From: Begonia masoniana
Taxonomy: Eukaryota; Streptophyta; Magnoliopsida; Cucurbitales; Begoniaceae
DNA: 64,000 nt
Reading direction: 5' to 3'
Assembly: GCA_022432975.1 (NCBI GenBank)
Contig: CM039512.1
Location: 6,039,858 to 6,103,857, forward strand
In this document: positions 45,408 to 59,674 of the stretch, one piece after another
Numbering within the stretch: the stretch's first letter is position 1
How the letters are laid out: the number at the start of each line of letters is the position of its first letter
Notes under the pieces: model-generated
Told to the model about the DNA's origin: nothing
Seen by the model: the letters and a program-made list of their open reading frames with translations, nothing else
Database searches by the model: none
Program-made: the position numbers and the translations under genes

Positions 45408-46967
45408 ATGGAGATTGGACTTTACAGTTCAAATGTGGCAGCTACCGGCCAAGCTAGAATTCTGGAAGATGAAGAAGAGGCTCTTCGATGGGTTGCACTG
45501 GAAAGGTTACCGACCTATGATCGAGCTCGTAAGTGTATTTTTCACGGCGTTAATGGAGAATTGAAGGAGGTGGATCTTCAGAAACTTGGTTATCAGGAGA
45601 GGAGGGAATTGTTGGACATGGATGATCAAAAGTGCTGACAACAATGAAGAGTTCTTGCAGAAGCTCAAGAACAGAATAGACAGGTCAGTGGAACTACTTC
45701 ATTTGTTTTTCTATTTTGACATCCTTTTATGCACTGATATGGAGGTAATCAATTGTCTTCTAGGGTGTCACTCAATTTACCGACTATCGAAATTCGATTC
45801 GAGAATCTAAATGTCAAGGCTGAAGCTTATGTGGGAAAAAGAGCTTTGCCCTCAGTATTCAACTTTTTCATCAACTTTGCTGAGGTATTATTTCAGACCA
45901 AATGAAGTCTCATATACTTTACTGCTTTAAATTCACCATTTTTCATGTTTCTTGAAGATGGTAGCATCCCAACTTCATATTCTCCCAAGCCAAAAAAAAA
46001 AGTTCTCAATTCTTCGAGATGTAAGTGGAATCATCAAACCCGGAAGGTCAGATAATAGTCGTGTTAAGATATGAACCTTAGTTACAGGTTTTAAGTTCGT
46101 TGAGATATCGTAAAACTATATAACTTCTCGGAATATCGTGTAGAATGACTTTACTCCTAGGACGGCCCGGATCGGGGAAGACAGTCCTACTGCAGGCTTT
46201 GTCTGGAAAACTCGAGTCGGATTTAAAGGTTGAGAAACCCATGTAAATGTTCATAATTCATCACAATGTTGTTTATATCTTTGTTCTAAATCGATTATCG
46301 TATAAATACAGTTTTCCGGAGAAGTGACGTATAACGGACAAAAGATGAACAAGTTCATACCTCAAAGGACCTGTGCTTATATTAGCCAATATGACATCCA
46401 TTTTCCTCTTTTAACTGTCAGAGAAACCTTGGCTTTCTCTGCAAGATGCCAAGGAGTTGGCAATGGCTATGGTGAGTTGGAAAAATGAAATGGAAACTTG
46501 AAAAAAATGGTTGTGTTTTTGAGATTTCTTATTCTGTTATGATTCAGACATGCTCACTGAGCTTCTGAGAAGGGAAAAAGAACTCAATATCAAGCCAGAT
46601 CCTTACATTGATGCTTTGATGAAGGTAAAATTTGTAAATTAGTAAATAAATGCATCTATCTTCCTCGGATTTTTCGCCATGTTTTACAATGTTTCTCGGA
46701 CAGGCGTCGGTATCGAAGGGACATAAGGAAGACATCGTTACCGAGTATATTCTAAAGGTTTTTTCTTACATTCGAATAATCTACTCCTAAAATTAAGTGC
46801 ATCATTTGAGTAAAAATTTACTAATGCTGCCAAAAATCTATGTTCCCCTCCAGATTTTGGGACTTGATGTTTGTGCAGACACTATTGTGGGAAATGAAAT
46901 GGTGCGAGGTATCTCGGGAGGTCAGAGAAAACGCGTTACGACGGGTATGTTGAATTTATCTTTTAAG

Positions 46968-47453
46968 TGTAAACTGTAATTTATATCATAATGTTGAGAT
47001 CATTTGCAGATTAGACGTTAAACTATTTTTTCTAAACAAAATGATCATCCATCTTTCAGTTATCAACAATTAATTTATCCGTTAAATTCAGTACGGTGTT
47101 TTGTGTTTTCTATTTAATTAGGTATTTTAAGTAAATTTCTAACTCCAGTAATTTTTAACCTGATTTCAAACTATGTCGTTCTCTTCTCAGACGATTTTAA
47201 ACTCTATCGACAGATCAATAAAGTTTGAAATCAAGTTAGAAATTACAGAAAATGTTAAAAATAAGTTAAAATATCCGATTAAATAGAAAATATGACATAT
47301 GCATGTTGAATTCAATAGATAAATTAACGGCATTGTCTAAACGGTTGATAACTGAAAGATGAAAATTTTTTTTACCAAAAAAAAAAAAAAAAATAGTTCA
47401 GGGTGTAATGTGCAAATGACATTAAATGTAAGGATATAAATTGCATTTTACCC
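46968..47453. mobile_element. Fold-back MITE in a transporter intron
   Basis: The two halves are reverse complements. CATCTTTCAGTTATCAAC at 47050 pairs with GTTGATAACTGAAAGATG at 47344, and TTTTCTATTTAAT at 47108 pairs with ATTAAATAGAAAA at 47278. CTCTATCGACAGATCAATAA is near the centre. Ends resemble GTAAAATGCAATTTATATC. It has no coding capacity. Confidence 0.85.
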
Positions 47454-47887
47454 TATCTTGCGAGTTTGGATTTTTTTTTTAACTTCAAGTAGTTTGAAAA
47501 TATATATAAAACTTTGGCTTAACGCAGGAGAGATGTTGGTTGGTCCTGTTAATGCTTTCTTGATGGACAATATATCGACCGGTCTCGATAGTTCAACGAC
47601 ATTTCAGATCGTCAATTCAATAAGGCAGTCGACACATATTCTCAACAAGTCTGCTCTCATCTCTCTTCTCCAACCTCCCCCCGAAATTTACGAGCTTTTT
47701 GACGACATAATTCTTATTTCCGATGGTCAAATAGTCTATCAAGGCCCTCGTCAACATGTTCTCGAGTTTTTCGGATCCGTTGGCTTCAAATGTCCCGAGA
47801 ACAAAGGTGTGGCCGACTATCTTCTTGAAGTAAGTATCGAGTTTTTCCTCCACGATCGCAAAGTTTTCGTAGAACAAAATATCTTTA

Positions 47888-48160
47888 GGGTAGAGTAAAA
47901 TTTAAATCTTAACATTCGGGTCATTTACACATTAGATTTTGAATAGTTTTTTTAATAAAAAGATCCTTCACCTTTCATCTCTTAGTAACATGGACATTGT
48001 TATCAATTTATTTGTTAAATCCACCGCTTGCATACCAAATAATTTGACGACAAAGTTTAAATTTCTAACGACTGAAAGGTAGAAGTTCCGTTTGTCAAAA
48101 AAATAGTTTAAGATCTAATTTGTAAATCCAAAATGTTAAAATTTAAATTGCACTTTGCTT
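47888..48160. mobile_element. Second, shorter fold-back MITE of the same family
   Basis: The left end AGTAAAATTTAAATCTTAACA pairs with TGTTAAAATTTAAATTGCA on the right. CACCTTTCATC pairs with GACTGAAAGGTAG. Internal words (CATTAGATTTTGAATAG) parallel those of the MITE at 46968-47453. It lies in the next intron of the same gene. Confidence 0.78.
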
Positions 48161-51100
48161 GGTGTTTTTAACTCAAATTTTAATCTTTTGACCCGTTAGG
48201 TGACATCGATAGATCATCAGTGTCAATATTGGATGAACGAAGAACGACCATACCACTACATTTCAGTCGATGAATTTGTGAAGGCGTTCAAGTCATTCCA
48301 TGTGGGAAGGGCCATCCATAACGAGCTTTCCGTTCCTTTCGAGAGCTCGAAGAGCCATCCAGCAGCTTTGACGAGAACCAAATATGGAGCTAACAAGAGA
48401 GAATTGATGAAGGCTTGCCTATCTAGAGAAATTATTCTGACGAAGAGAAGTATAAATCAGTACATTTTCAAGATAGCTCAAGTGAGTTAATAAACTTTCT
48501 TACAATGACATGATTTCTCTCAACTTCTAAATCTAATGATGAATAGATTCTCATTTTCAGCTCGAGATTTGCGCCGCCATAGTTGCGACCGTTTTCATGC
48601 AAGTGAAAAATCAGCACAATAACGTCGATGACGGAGTCGTCTACCTCGGAGCTCTCTATTTCACGCTCAACGCTATAACATTCACCGGAATGATTGAACT
48701 TCCAACGACCATTAACAAACTTGCGGTATTTTATAAGCAAAGAGACCTCTTCTTCTATCCACCATGGGCGTTTTCAATTGCATCTTCCATTCTCGCGATT
48801 CCCTTATCTCTTATCGAAGTAGTTCTTTGGGTTGGCACGACATATTATTCGATAGGATTTGATGCTTTCACGACGAGGTAAGTGGGAGGAATGATTATAT
48901 TATTACCTGTTTTTCTCGGGATTCGAACATTTAATCGTAGAATTATGTCTCGTCAGGCTGTTAAAACACTTTATAATTCTCGCGGCGAGTGGACAGATGT
49001 CGTATGCTCTATTCAGATGTATCGGTTCGGTGACGAGAGATCATACGGTTTCGAATACCATTGGATGTCTTGCAATTCTTTGGCTGACATTATTCGGCGG
49101 ATTTGTTTTATCACGAGGTTCAATTATCGTATGAAACTGCAAATTTTTCGATATTTTTTCATAAATGCTGATAATTTTCTTGTTCTTCTAATCAGAAAAT
49201 ATGCCGGTATGGTTGATCGGTGGTTACTGGACCTCGCCACTCATGTATGCACAAACGGCACTTTCGGCGAATGAATTCCTTGGGGAGAACTGGAATCATG
49301 TTAAACAACTTCTTCAAACTTTAATAAGGATTAATTGTGAAAATTGCTAATAGGAAGCTAAATGCAGGTGGTTAATGGATCAAAGGAAGCTCTGGGCATA
49401 TCTGTGCTCAAATCAAGAGGGTTATTTACTGATCCTAACTGGTTTTGGATAGCTCTTGTTGCATTGATAGGTTTCGTATTTCTGCTCAATGGAATCAATA
49501 CCCTGGCTCTCGCTTATTTCAACGGTAAGAGCTCGTTCGACGCAAGAAATTCTCAATCTGCATATTTCCTCTACATTCGAGATGATGATTTGTCCATGTT
49601 TAATTGGTATGAAATCTTGCAGAATATGGGAAATTTCATGCTGTTTTTCCATCTGATGAGAAAGATGGAGAGGAAGGCAAAGCAGAAGAAAATGGAGAAA
49701 GATCCACCAAGAGAAGCTTTCAAATGACGGAAAAAGGTAAGTCCAGTTATTCATTTCAGAGATACAGATCAGTTTAAATGCTGAAACAGATCAAAAATAT
49801 GAAAATGAAGGTGAAGGAAGAACAAAACCCGGACAGAAAATGCGGCTTCCGTACATACCGCTCTCCATGACATTCGAAAATATCAGATATTCAGTGGACT
49901 TACCAAAGGTATATAAATCATCCAACTTATGAGCAAGCTTAGAACATTACACAATTTAAAAATTTTATGACATTCAGGCGATGAAATCTCAAGGCTTTTC
50001 GGGAGATCGACTGGAGCTTCTGAAAGGAGTCAGTGGAGCTTTTAGGCCCGGAATTCTAACAGCTCTGATGGGCGTAAGTGGTGCCGGTAAGACTACACTT
50101 CTCGATGTATTGGCTGGACGGAAAAACAGTGGCTGTGTCCAAGGAAATATCACCGTTTGTGGATATCCAAAAAGGAAGCAAACTTTTACTCGAATCTGCG
50201 GATACTGTGAACAAATCGATATTCATTCTCCATTTGTGACTGTTTATGAATCGCTTATATACTCTGCATGGCTCCGACTGCCTAGAGAAGTTGATCAGAA
50301 AGATAGAGAGGTTAGTGAAAGCAAGTTAATTTTTATAAAAAGAAAAATCAGATAAATTCTATGTTGAGCTGAGAGGGTTTCATGAACACAGCTTTTTGTT
50401 GAGGAGGTTATGGGGATGATTGAGTTAATACCTTTGAGAGATGCATTGGTTGGATTTCCAAATGTAAATGGTCTTTCCATAGGGCAGAGAAAAAGGCTAA
50501 CCATTGCAGTAGAGCTCGTGGCTAATCCGTCGATAATATTCATGGACGAGCCGACCTCGGGTTTAGATTCCAAGGCTGCATATACTGTGATGAAAATTGT
50601 GAGAAATATCGTTGACACGGGAAGAACTGTAGTCTGCACAATTCATCAGCCAAGTAATGAGATATTTGAATCATTTGATGAGGTGAGAGAATATCCATGG
50701 ATTCTCGTATCGTCTGCGTGAAATACTAATCATCAATCAGAAGCAACTGTTTTGGAAAACTGTTTTTGAAGAACAACCACCTAAACAGGTTTTAGAAACA
50801 TCTTCTAAACATTCTCTAAATTTCATTCTAACTTCCTATCATGCAGCTGTTTCTGCTGACAAGAGGGGGGGAAGAAATATATGTGGGTCCTTTGGGGCCA
50901 CAATCCTGCTATTTGATCAAATATTTCGAGGTAAGGCTTAAAAAAATTGAACTCAAAGAAATCACCTTTTCATCTGATGTAATCAAATTCTTATGGGTAT
51001 TCTCCTCGCTTTTTCTTCAAAGGATATCCATGGAGTCAGCAAATTTAGAGATGGAACTAATCCTGCGACGTGGGCGTTGGAAGTGACGACAAGGGCACAA

Positions 51101-52501
51101 GAAGATGACCTGGGCATTCAATTTGCAGACATTTACAGAAAATCAGATCTCTCAGGGTCAGTTCATCACCTTCCACAAGTTTTCCTTGTAAAGAAAGCTA
51201 AAATTTACAGAAAATTTTTCCATCAAAACCATCATCTAGGTTCTCCACAATTGACGTGCATTTTGACAGATATGAAAGTTCAAACCTTTTAATCTTCGCA
51301 GCTAAAAAAGAAACTGTTTTGCATATGCAGAAGAAACAGAGCTTTGATTCAAGAACTAAGCTCACCTGCTCCAGATTCAAAAGATATCATCTTCCCCACA
51401 AAGTACCCTCAATCATACCTAATTCAATTCAAAGCATGCTTATGGAAACAACACAAGTCATATTGGAGAAACACGAGCTATAATGCTGTAAGAATCGTGT
51501 TCACTACTTCCATGGCCGTGATATTCGGTGTCGTGTTTCTGGGTCTCGGAAGCCACAGGTAAACTAGAAACGTTTCTAGGAGACAAATCTTTTTCGACAA
51601 GCACCAAAAAACGTCATTTTCAATTTGCAGGGGCTCTAAGCAGGACATCTTCAATGGAATTGGATCAATGTATTCTGCAATTTTGTTCATGGGATTTCAA
51701 AGCGCTTCAACGATCAGACCGATTATCATAAACGACAGGGCAGTTCAATACAGAGAAAGGGCTGCCGGAATGTATTCTGCTTTGCCTTACGCAGTGGCAC
51801 AGGTATTGGACAAAGCTTTCGAATAAATTTGCAGCATTTTCTCCGACATCATCTCGCTGATTTTCTTGCCTTGTCTCGTCTCATTCCAGGTTGCCATCGA
51901 GATCCCATACACGTTCTTCCAGGTCGCGGTCTTCGCAGTTATAGTGTATACAATGATGGGATATGCGTTGACGGCTACAAAGTTTTTCCTCAACCTCTTC
52001 TTCATATTCATCACAATTATCTACAACATTTACTACGGAATGATGGTTGTAGCATTGAGCCCTAACCACGAAATCGCCATCTTATGCACCAGCATCTTGA
52101 ACACAATGTGGAACCTCTTTTCCGGCTTTGTAATCCCTCGAACGGTAGAAACTCTGATTTCATTTACTTCATCGTCAATACTTCGATTTAGACGAGTCCT
52201 GATTGATTGATTGATGAATTGCAGAAAATGGAAGTGTGGTGGAGATGGTACTCCTGGATATGCCCGATTTCATGGAGTTTGTACGGCAATGGCGGCTTTG
52301 CAGTACGCAGACGTGGAGAAGAAGCTGGATACGGGAGAGACAGTGGAAGAGTTTATGAAGGATTACTTCGGGTTTGAATATGATATGTTGTGGGTGGTTT
52401 CTATGGCTTTAATAGGTTTCACTCTGCTTTTCGCTCTGGTTTTTGCCTTCTCCACGAAGGCCATGATTTTCAGAGGCGATGAAGACGGCCATAAAACTTA
52501 G

Positions 52502-54205
52502 GGTAAAACCATTTTAAAACCACAAACAAACGATTTTTTTAAAAAAAGTTCTTTAAATTATTAACCCTGATAAAGCTAACCTCAAATTATAAAAAAAAAT
52601 TAATAATTTAAACCCCGGCAGATGGCCGATAGTCTTATGTTCCGCATTTTACAAAGAAAATGGCCCCCGTTCTCCACGGGGGTAGTAGAACCCTCTCGCG
52701 CACGTTCGTTGCACGTGGAAAAACACGGGGAGCTGTTTATTTAGCTCGGCCCCCCGTGTAACACGTGCAATGCACGTGTTATAGACAAATTTAAAACGAG
52801 GGGCCTTGTCCTGAGCACGACCCCCCGTTTAACGGCCCGTGATCAATTATTGATCACGGACTGGAGAACGCGGGGGGCGAGTCTGGCACACAGGCCGTAG
52901 AACAGGGGATCGTTCTCCCGAGAACGGGGGGCTGATCTCCTTGGTTATTTAAGGAGATTAGCCCTCCATTCTCATTCTACACCTTCCTTGAACCTTGTAA
53001 ATATTTTCTTGCTTCGGCAAATTTTTTCTGTATTATCGACAACGATAGATTTTGATTCAAGTCGATCGGTTGATTTAGAAAAGACAATAACAACTTGTGA
53101 TCTCGATATAAAATGACACGCTTGCATATGGTGATCTTCCAGCATTTGATCACTTGCATGGAAATAAAGAATAGAGGTGGATTCGACCTCCAGAACTCTA
53201 GACGATAAACTTCAAACACCGGTCGGTTCCAAGGATGATGATGTGGAAAACATACCGGTAAGAGAAGAAATCTCAATGAATTTTTTTTTTAGAAAAAATA
53301 TAGTTATTTAAAGGAAATTAGAGCGGAAATAGTCGAATATTATTTGAAAAATGGCTATGGGATAAAATTCACCAAAAAGTGAAAATCGGTGACTGGCGGC
53401 TGAGTGTGAAGACGAGTGTAAGTGGCGACTACATGCTTCTAAGATGTAATATGTTTCAAATAAGAGTTTGATCATTCTCGCAGTTGTTCGAGGAAAATTG
53501 AGAATCGACACGCTAGAGCAAAATATGTAGCAAATCATTATCTTGATAGGTTCAAAAGTTAACTTACGTGAGAAATCTCTTCCATTATCGAGACAGTGAG
53601 AAAATATTTGACCGTCAACATTACACCAAGTTTGCCCAGAAGAGCAACAAGCGTAGCACGAACACTTAACGAAGGCAAGGGCGACGAACAATACAAATTA
53701 AGTTGGTCGTACACAGTAGAAATATGTAGATCAAATCCGGATAGCACATTAAAAATACATACTTACGAGATGGAGGATGATTAATTGGTATGCCAAAGAA
53801 TGTATAGGTGCATGGCTGCCTGCAGACGGGTTTGTTGAAGTACGATCGGTCTATTATCTGTTTGGATGGTCGTCATCTGAAGGGCTCGTGTACCGGCCAA
53901 TTACTCACAGCCGTCAGTATTGATAGCAACGATGGAATATGTCTTGTTGCTATTGTCAACGTCGAAAAAGAGTCCACGTACACATTGATGTGTTTTTTGT
54001 AACATTTAAAGCGAGACCTAAACACTGGATGAGGTGAGGGATGAACAATTATTTCGGATCGACAAAAGGTATAATGCATTTCTCGTACCACTTATTTAGT
54101 GGTATAATTGTACTGTGTAAGGGAAGTCTGTCCTATGAGACGGATTTTTAAGTGAGCCTGTTGGGATCCCCCACCTTTTCCTGTGTAACTTACTGGAAGT
54201 AATCT
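52502..54205 (+). mobile_element. MULE fragment downstream of transporter copy 1
   Basis: It starts with GGGTAAAACCATTTTAAAACC, a MULE-like end, immediately after the transporter's last codons. A GC-rich region with several palindromes (52660-52935), a likely promoter (GGTTATTTAAGGAG, about 52940) and transposase remains (53290-54100) follow. It is cut off at the poly(T), so its right end and target duplication cannot be seen. Confidence 0.72.
53290..54120 (+). pseudogene. MULE transposase N-terminal remnant (copy 1)
   Basis: Fragments in order: IRAEIVEYYLKNGYGIKF, RHARAKYVANHYLDRFKS, a VNITPSLPRRATSVARTL linker, CRSNPDSTLKIHTYEMEDD and the catalytic-core start ICLDGRHLKGSCTGQLLTAV in a shifted frame. 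Several stops and frameshifts separate them. It is related to, but clearly a different family from, the transposase at 31808-33794 (for example KYVANHYLDRFKS against KWLAKRYLDRFKG). Confidence 0.82.
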
Positions 54206-54210
54206 CAATG

Positions 54211-56174
<1,964 letters not shown>

Positions 56175-56183
56175 AGCGGCGAT

Positions 56184-59100
56184 GTGGACAGATGTCGTAT
56201 GCTCTATTCAGATGTATCGGTTCGGTGACGAGAGATCATACGGTTTCGAATACCATTGGATGTCTTGCAATTCTTTGGCTGACATTATTCGGCGGATTTG
56301 TTTTATCACGAGGTTCAATTATCGTATGAAACTGCAAATTTTTCGATATTTTTTCATAAATGCTGATAATTTTCTTGTTCTTCTAATCAGAAAATATGCC
56401 GGTATGGTTGATCGGTGGTTACTGGACCTCGCCACTCATGTATGCACAAACGGCACTTTCGGCGAATGAATTCCTCGGGGAGAACTGGAATCATGTTAAA
56501 CTTCTTCAAACTTTAATAAGGATTAATTGTGAAAATTGCTAATACGGAAGCTAAATGCAGGTGGTTAATGGATCAAAGGAAGCTCTGGGCATATCTGTGC
56601 TCAAATCAAGAGGGTTATTTACTGATCCTCACTGGTTTTGGATAGCTCTTGTTGCGTTGATAGGTTTCGTATTTCTGCTCAATGGAATCAATACCCTGGC
56701 TCTCGCTTATCTCAACGGTAAGAGCTCGTTCAATGCAAGAAATTCTCAATCTGCATATTTCCTCTACATTCGAGATGATTTGTTCATGTTTAATTGGTAT
56801 GAAATCTTGCAGAATATGGGAAATTTCATGCTGTTTTTCCATCTGATGAGAAAGATGGAGAGGAAGGCAAAGCAGAAGAAAATGGAGAAAGATCCACCAA
56901 GAGAAGCTTTCAAATGACGGAAAAAGGTAAGTCCAGTTATTCATTTCAGAGATACAGATCAGTTTAAATGCTGAAACAGATCAAAAATATGAAAATGAAG
57001 GTGAAGGAAGAACAAAACCCGGACAGAAAATGCGGCTTCCGTACATACCGCTCTCCATAACATTCGAAAATATCAGATATTCAGTGGACTTACCAAAGGT
57101 ATATAAATCATCCAACTTATGAGCAAGCTTAGAACATTACACAATTTAAAAATTTTATGACATTCAGGCGATGAAATCTCAAGGCTTTTCGGGAGATCGA
57201 CTGGAGCTTCTGAAAGGAGTCAGCGGAGCTTTTAGGCCCGGAATTCTAACAGCTCTGATGGGCGTAAGTGGTGCTGGTAAGACTACACTTCTCGATGTAT
57301 TGGCTGGACGGAAAAACAGTGGCTGTGTCCAAGGAAATATCACCGTTTGTGGATATCCAAAAAGGAAGCAAACTTTTACTCGAATCTGCGGATACTGTGA
57401 ACAAATCGATATTCATTCTCCATTTGTGACTGTTTATGAATCGCTTATATACTCTGCATGGCTCCGACTGCCTAGAGAAGTTGATCAGAAAGATAGAGAG
57501 GTTAGTGAAAGCAAGTTAATTTTTATAAAAAGAAAAATCAGATAAATTCTATGTTGAGCTGAGAGGGTTTTCATGAACACAGCTTTTTGTTGAGGAGGTT
57601 ATGGGGATGATTGAGTTAATACCTTTGAGAGATGCATTGGTTGGATTTCCAAATGTAAATGGTCTTTCCATAGGGCAGAGAAAAAGGCTAACCATTGCAG
57701 TAGAGCTCGTGGCTAATCCGTCGATAATATTCATGGACGAGCCGACCTCGGGTTTAGATTCCAAGGCTGCATATACTGTGATGAAAATTGTGAGAAATAT
57801 CGTCGACACGGGAAGAACTGTAGTCTGCACAATTCATCAGCCAAGTAGTGAGATATTTGAATCATTTGATGAGGTGAGAGAATATCCATGGATTCTCGTA
57901 TTGTCTGCGTGAAATACTAATCATCAATCAGAAGCAACTGTTTTGGAAAATTGTTTTTGAAGAACAACCACCTAAACAGGTTTTAGAAACATCTTCTAAA
58001 CATTCTCTAAATTTCATTCTAACTTCCTATCATGCAGCTGTTTCTGCTGACAAGAGGGGGGGAAGAAATATATGTGGGTCCTTTGGGGCCACAATCCTGC
58101 CATTTGATCAAATATTTCGAGGTAAGGCTTAAAAAAATTGAACTCAAAGAAATCACCTTTTCATCTGATGTAATCAAATTCTTATGGGTATTCTCCTCGC
58201 TTTTTCTTCAAAGGATATCCATGGAGTCAGCAAATTTAGAGATGGAACTAATCCTGCGACGTGGGCGTTGGAAGTGACGACAAGGGCACAAGAAGATGAC
58301 CTGGGCATTCAATTTGCAGACATTTACAGAAAATCAGATCTCTCAGGGTCAGTTCATCACCTTCCACAAGTTTTCCTTGTAAAGAAAGCTAAAATTTACA
58401 GAAAATTTTTCCATCAAAACCATCATCTAGGTTCTCCACAATTGACGTGCATTTTGACAGATATGAAAGTTCAAACCTTTTAATCTTCGCAGCTAAAAAA
58501 GAAACTGTTTTGCATATGCAGAAGAAACAGAGCTTTGATTCAAGAACTAAGCTCACCTGCTCCAGATTCAAAAGATATCATCTTCCCCACAAAGTACCCT
58601 CAATCATACCTAATTCAATTCAAAGCATGCTTATGGAAACAACACAAGTCATATTGGAGAAACACGAGCTATAATGCTGTAAGAATCGTGTTCACTACTT
58701 CCATGGCCGTGATATTCGGTGTCGTGTTTCTGGGTCTCGGAAGCCACAGGTAAACTAGAAACGTTTCTACGAGACAAATCTTTTTCGACAAGCACCAAAA
58801 AACGTCATTTTCAATTTGCAGGGGCTCTAAGCAGGACATCTTCAATGGAATTGGATCAATGTATTCTGCAATTTTGTTCATGGGATTTCAAAGCGCTTCA
58901 ACGATCAGACCGATTATCATAAACGACAGGGCAGTTCAATACAGAGAAAGGGCTGCCGGAATGTATTCTGCTTTGCCTTACGCAGTGGCACAGGTATTGG
59001 ACAAAGCTTTCGAATAAATTTGCAGCATTTTCTCCGACATTATCTCGCTGATTTTCTTGCCTTTTCTCGTTTCATTCCAGGTTGCCATCGAGATCCCATA

Positions 59101-59674
59101 CACGTTCTTCCAGGTCGCGGTCTTCGCAGTTATAGTGTATACAATGATGGGATATGCGTTGACGGCTACAAAGTTTTTTCTCAACCTCTTCTTCATATTC
59201 ATCACAATTATCTACAACATTTACTACGGAATGATGGTTGTAGCATTGAGCCCTAACCACGAAATCGCCATCTTATGCACCAGCATCTTGAACACAATGT
59301 GGAACCTCTTTTCCGGCTTTGTAATCCCTCGAACGGTAGAAACTCTGATTTCATTTACTTCATCGTCAATACTTCGATTTTAGACGAGTCCTGATTGATT
59401 GATTGATGAATTGCAGAAAATGGAAGTGTGGTGGAGATGGTACTCCTGGATATGCCCGATTTCATGGAGTTTGTACGGAATGGCGGCTTTGCAGTACGCA
59501 GACGTGGAGAAGAAGCTGGATACGGGAGAGACAGTGGAAGAGTTTATGAAGGATTACTTCGGGTTTGAATATGATATGTTGTGGGTGGTTTCTATGGCTT
59601 TAATAGGTTTCACTCTGCTTTTCGCTCTGGTTTTTGCCTTCTCCACGAAGGCCATGAATTTTCAGAGGCGATGA
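56184..59674 (+). pseudogene. PDR-type transporter, 3' half only (copy 2)
   Basis: Starts within the exon encoding the end of TMD1 and carries NBD2 ([11 protein letters not shown] at about 57261, [24 protein letters not shown]) and TMD2. Unlike copy 1, the last exon reads through without a frameshift (LYGMAALQYADVEKKLD) and ends in the canonical PDR terminus KAMNFQRR followed by TGA at 59672. It has no promoter, NBD1 or start. If the poly(T) is artificial, this half may be the second haplotype of the same gene, and the correct 3' end of it. Confidence 0.85.

Larger units (their letters stand above)
45408..52501 (+). pseudogene. PDR-type (full-size ABCG) transporter gene, copy 1, with disruptions
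   Basis: More than 20 exons can be followed in the order NBD1-TMD1-NBD2-TMD2. NBD1 has Walker [12 protein letters not shown] (about 46160), signature [13 protein letters not shown] and Walker [15 protein letters not shown] (47557-47598). TMD1 covers exons to about 49270. NBD2 has [11 protein letters not shown] (50071), [12 protein letters not shown] and [15 protein letters not shown]2 has GMMVVALSPNHE and WNLFSGFVIP. PDR proteins export lipids, terpenoids or hormones across the plasma membrane. Defects: a frameshift near 45621 in exon 1, the usual Walker B Glu replaced by Asn in NBD1 (codon 47569), an extra C at 52287 and a missing A near 52466, which together alter the C-terminus. Two MITEs sit in introns. 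It is probably a pseudogene or carries sequence errors. Which ABCG subgroup it belongs to is not settled. Confidence 0.85.
48985..54205 (+). repeat. Large direct duplication, copy 1
   Basis: From GTGGACAGATGTCG at 48989 the sequence matches 56184 onward at about 99% by eye, through TMD1 end, NBD2, TMD2 and the MULE fragment. Similarity drops sharply over the last 80 bp before the poly(T). The spacing between copies is about 7,190 bp. Confidence 0.93.

Noticed and set aside
46968..47453. LTR or gene fragment in the large transporter intron
   Set aside because: The halves are inverted, not direct, and non-coding; a fold-back MITE explains them.
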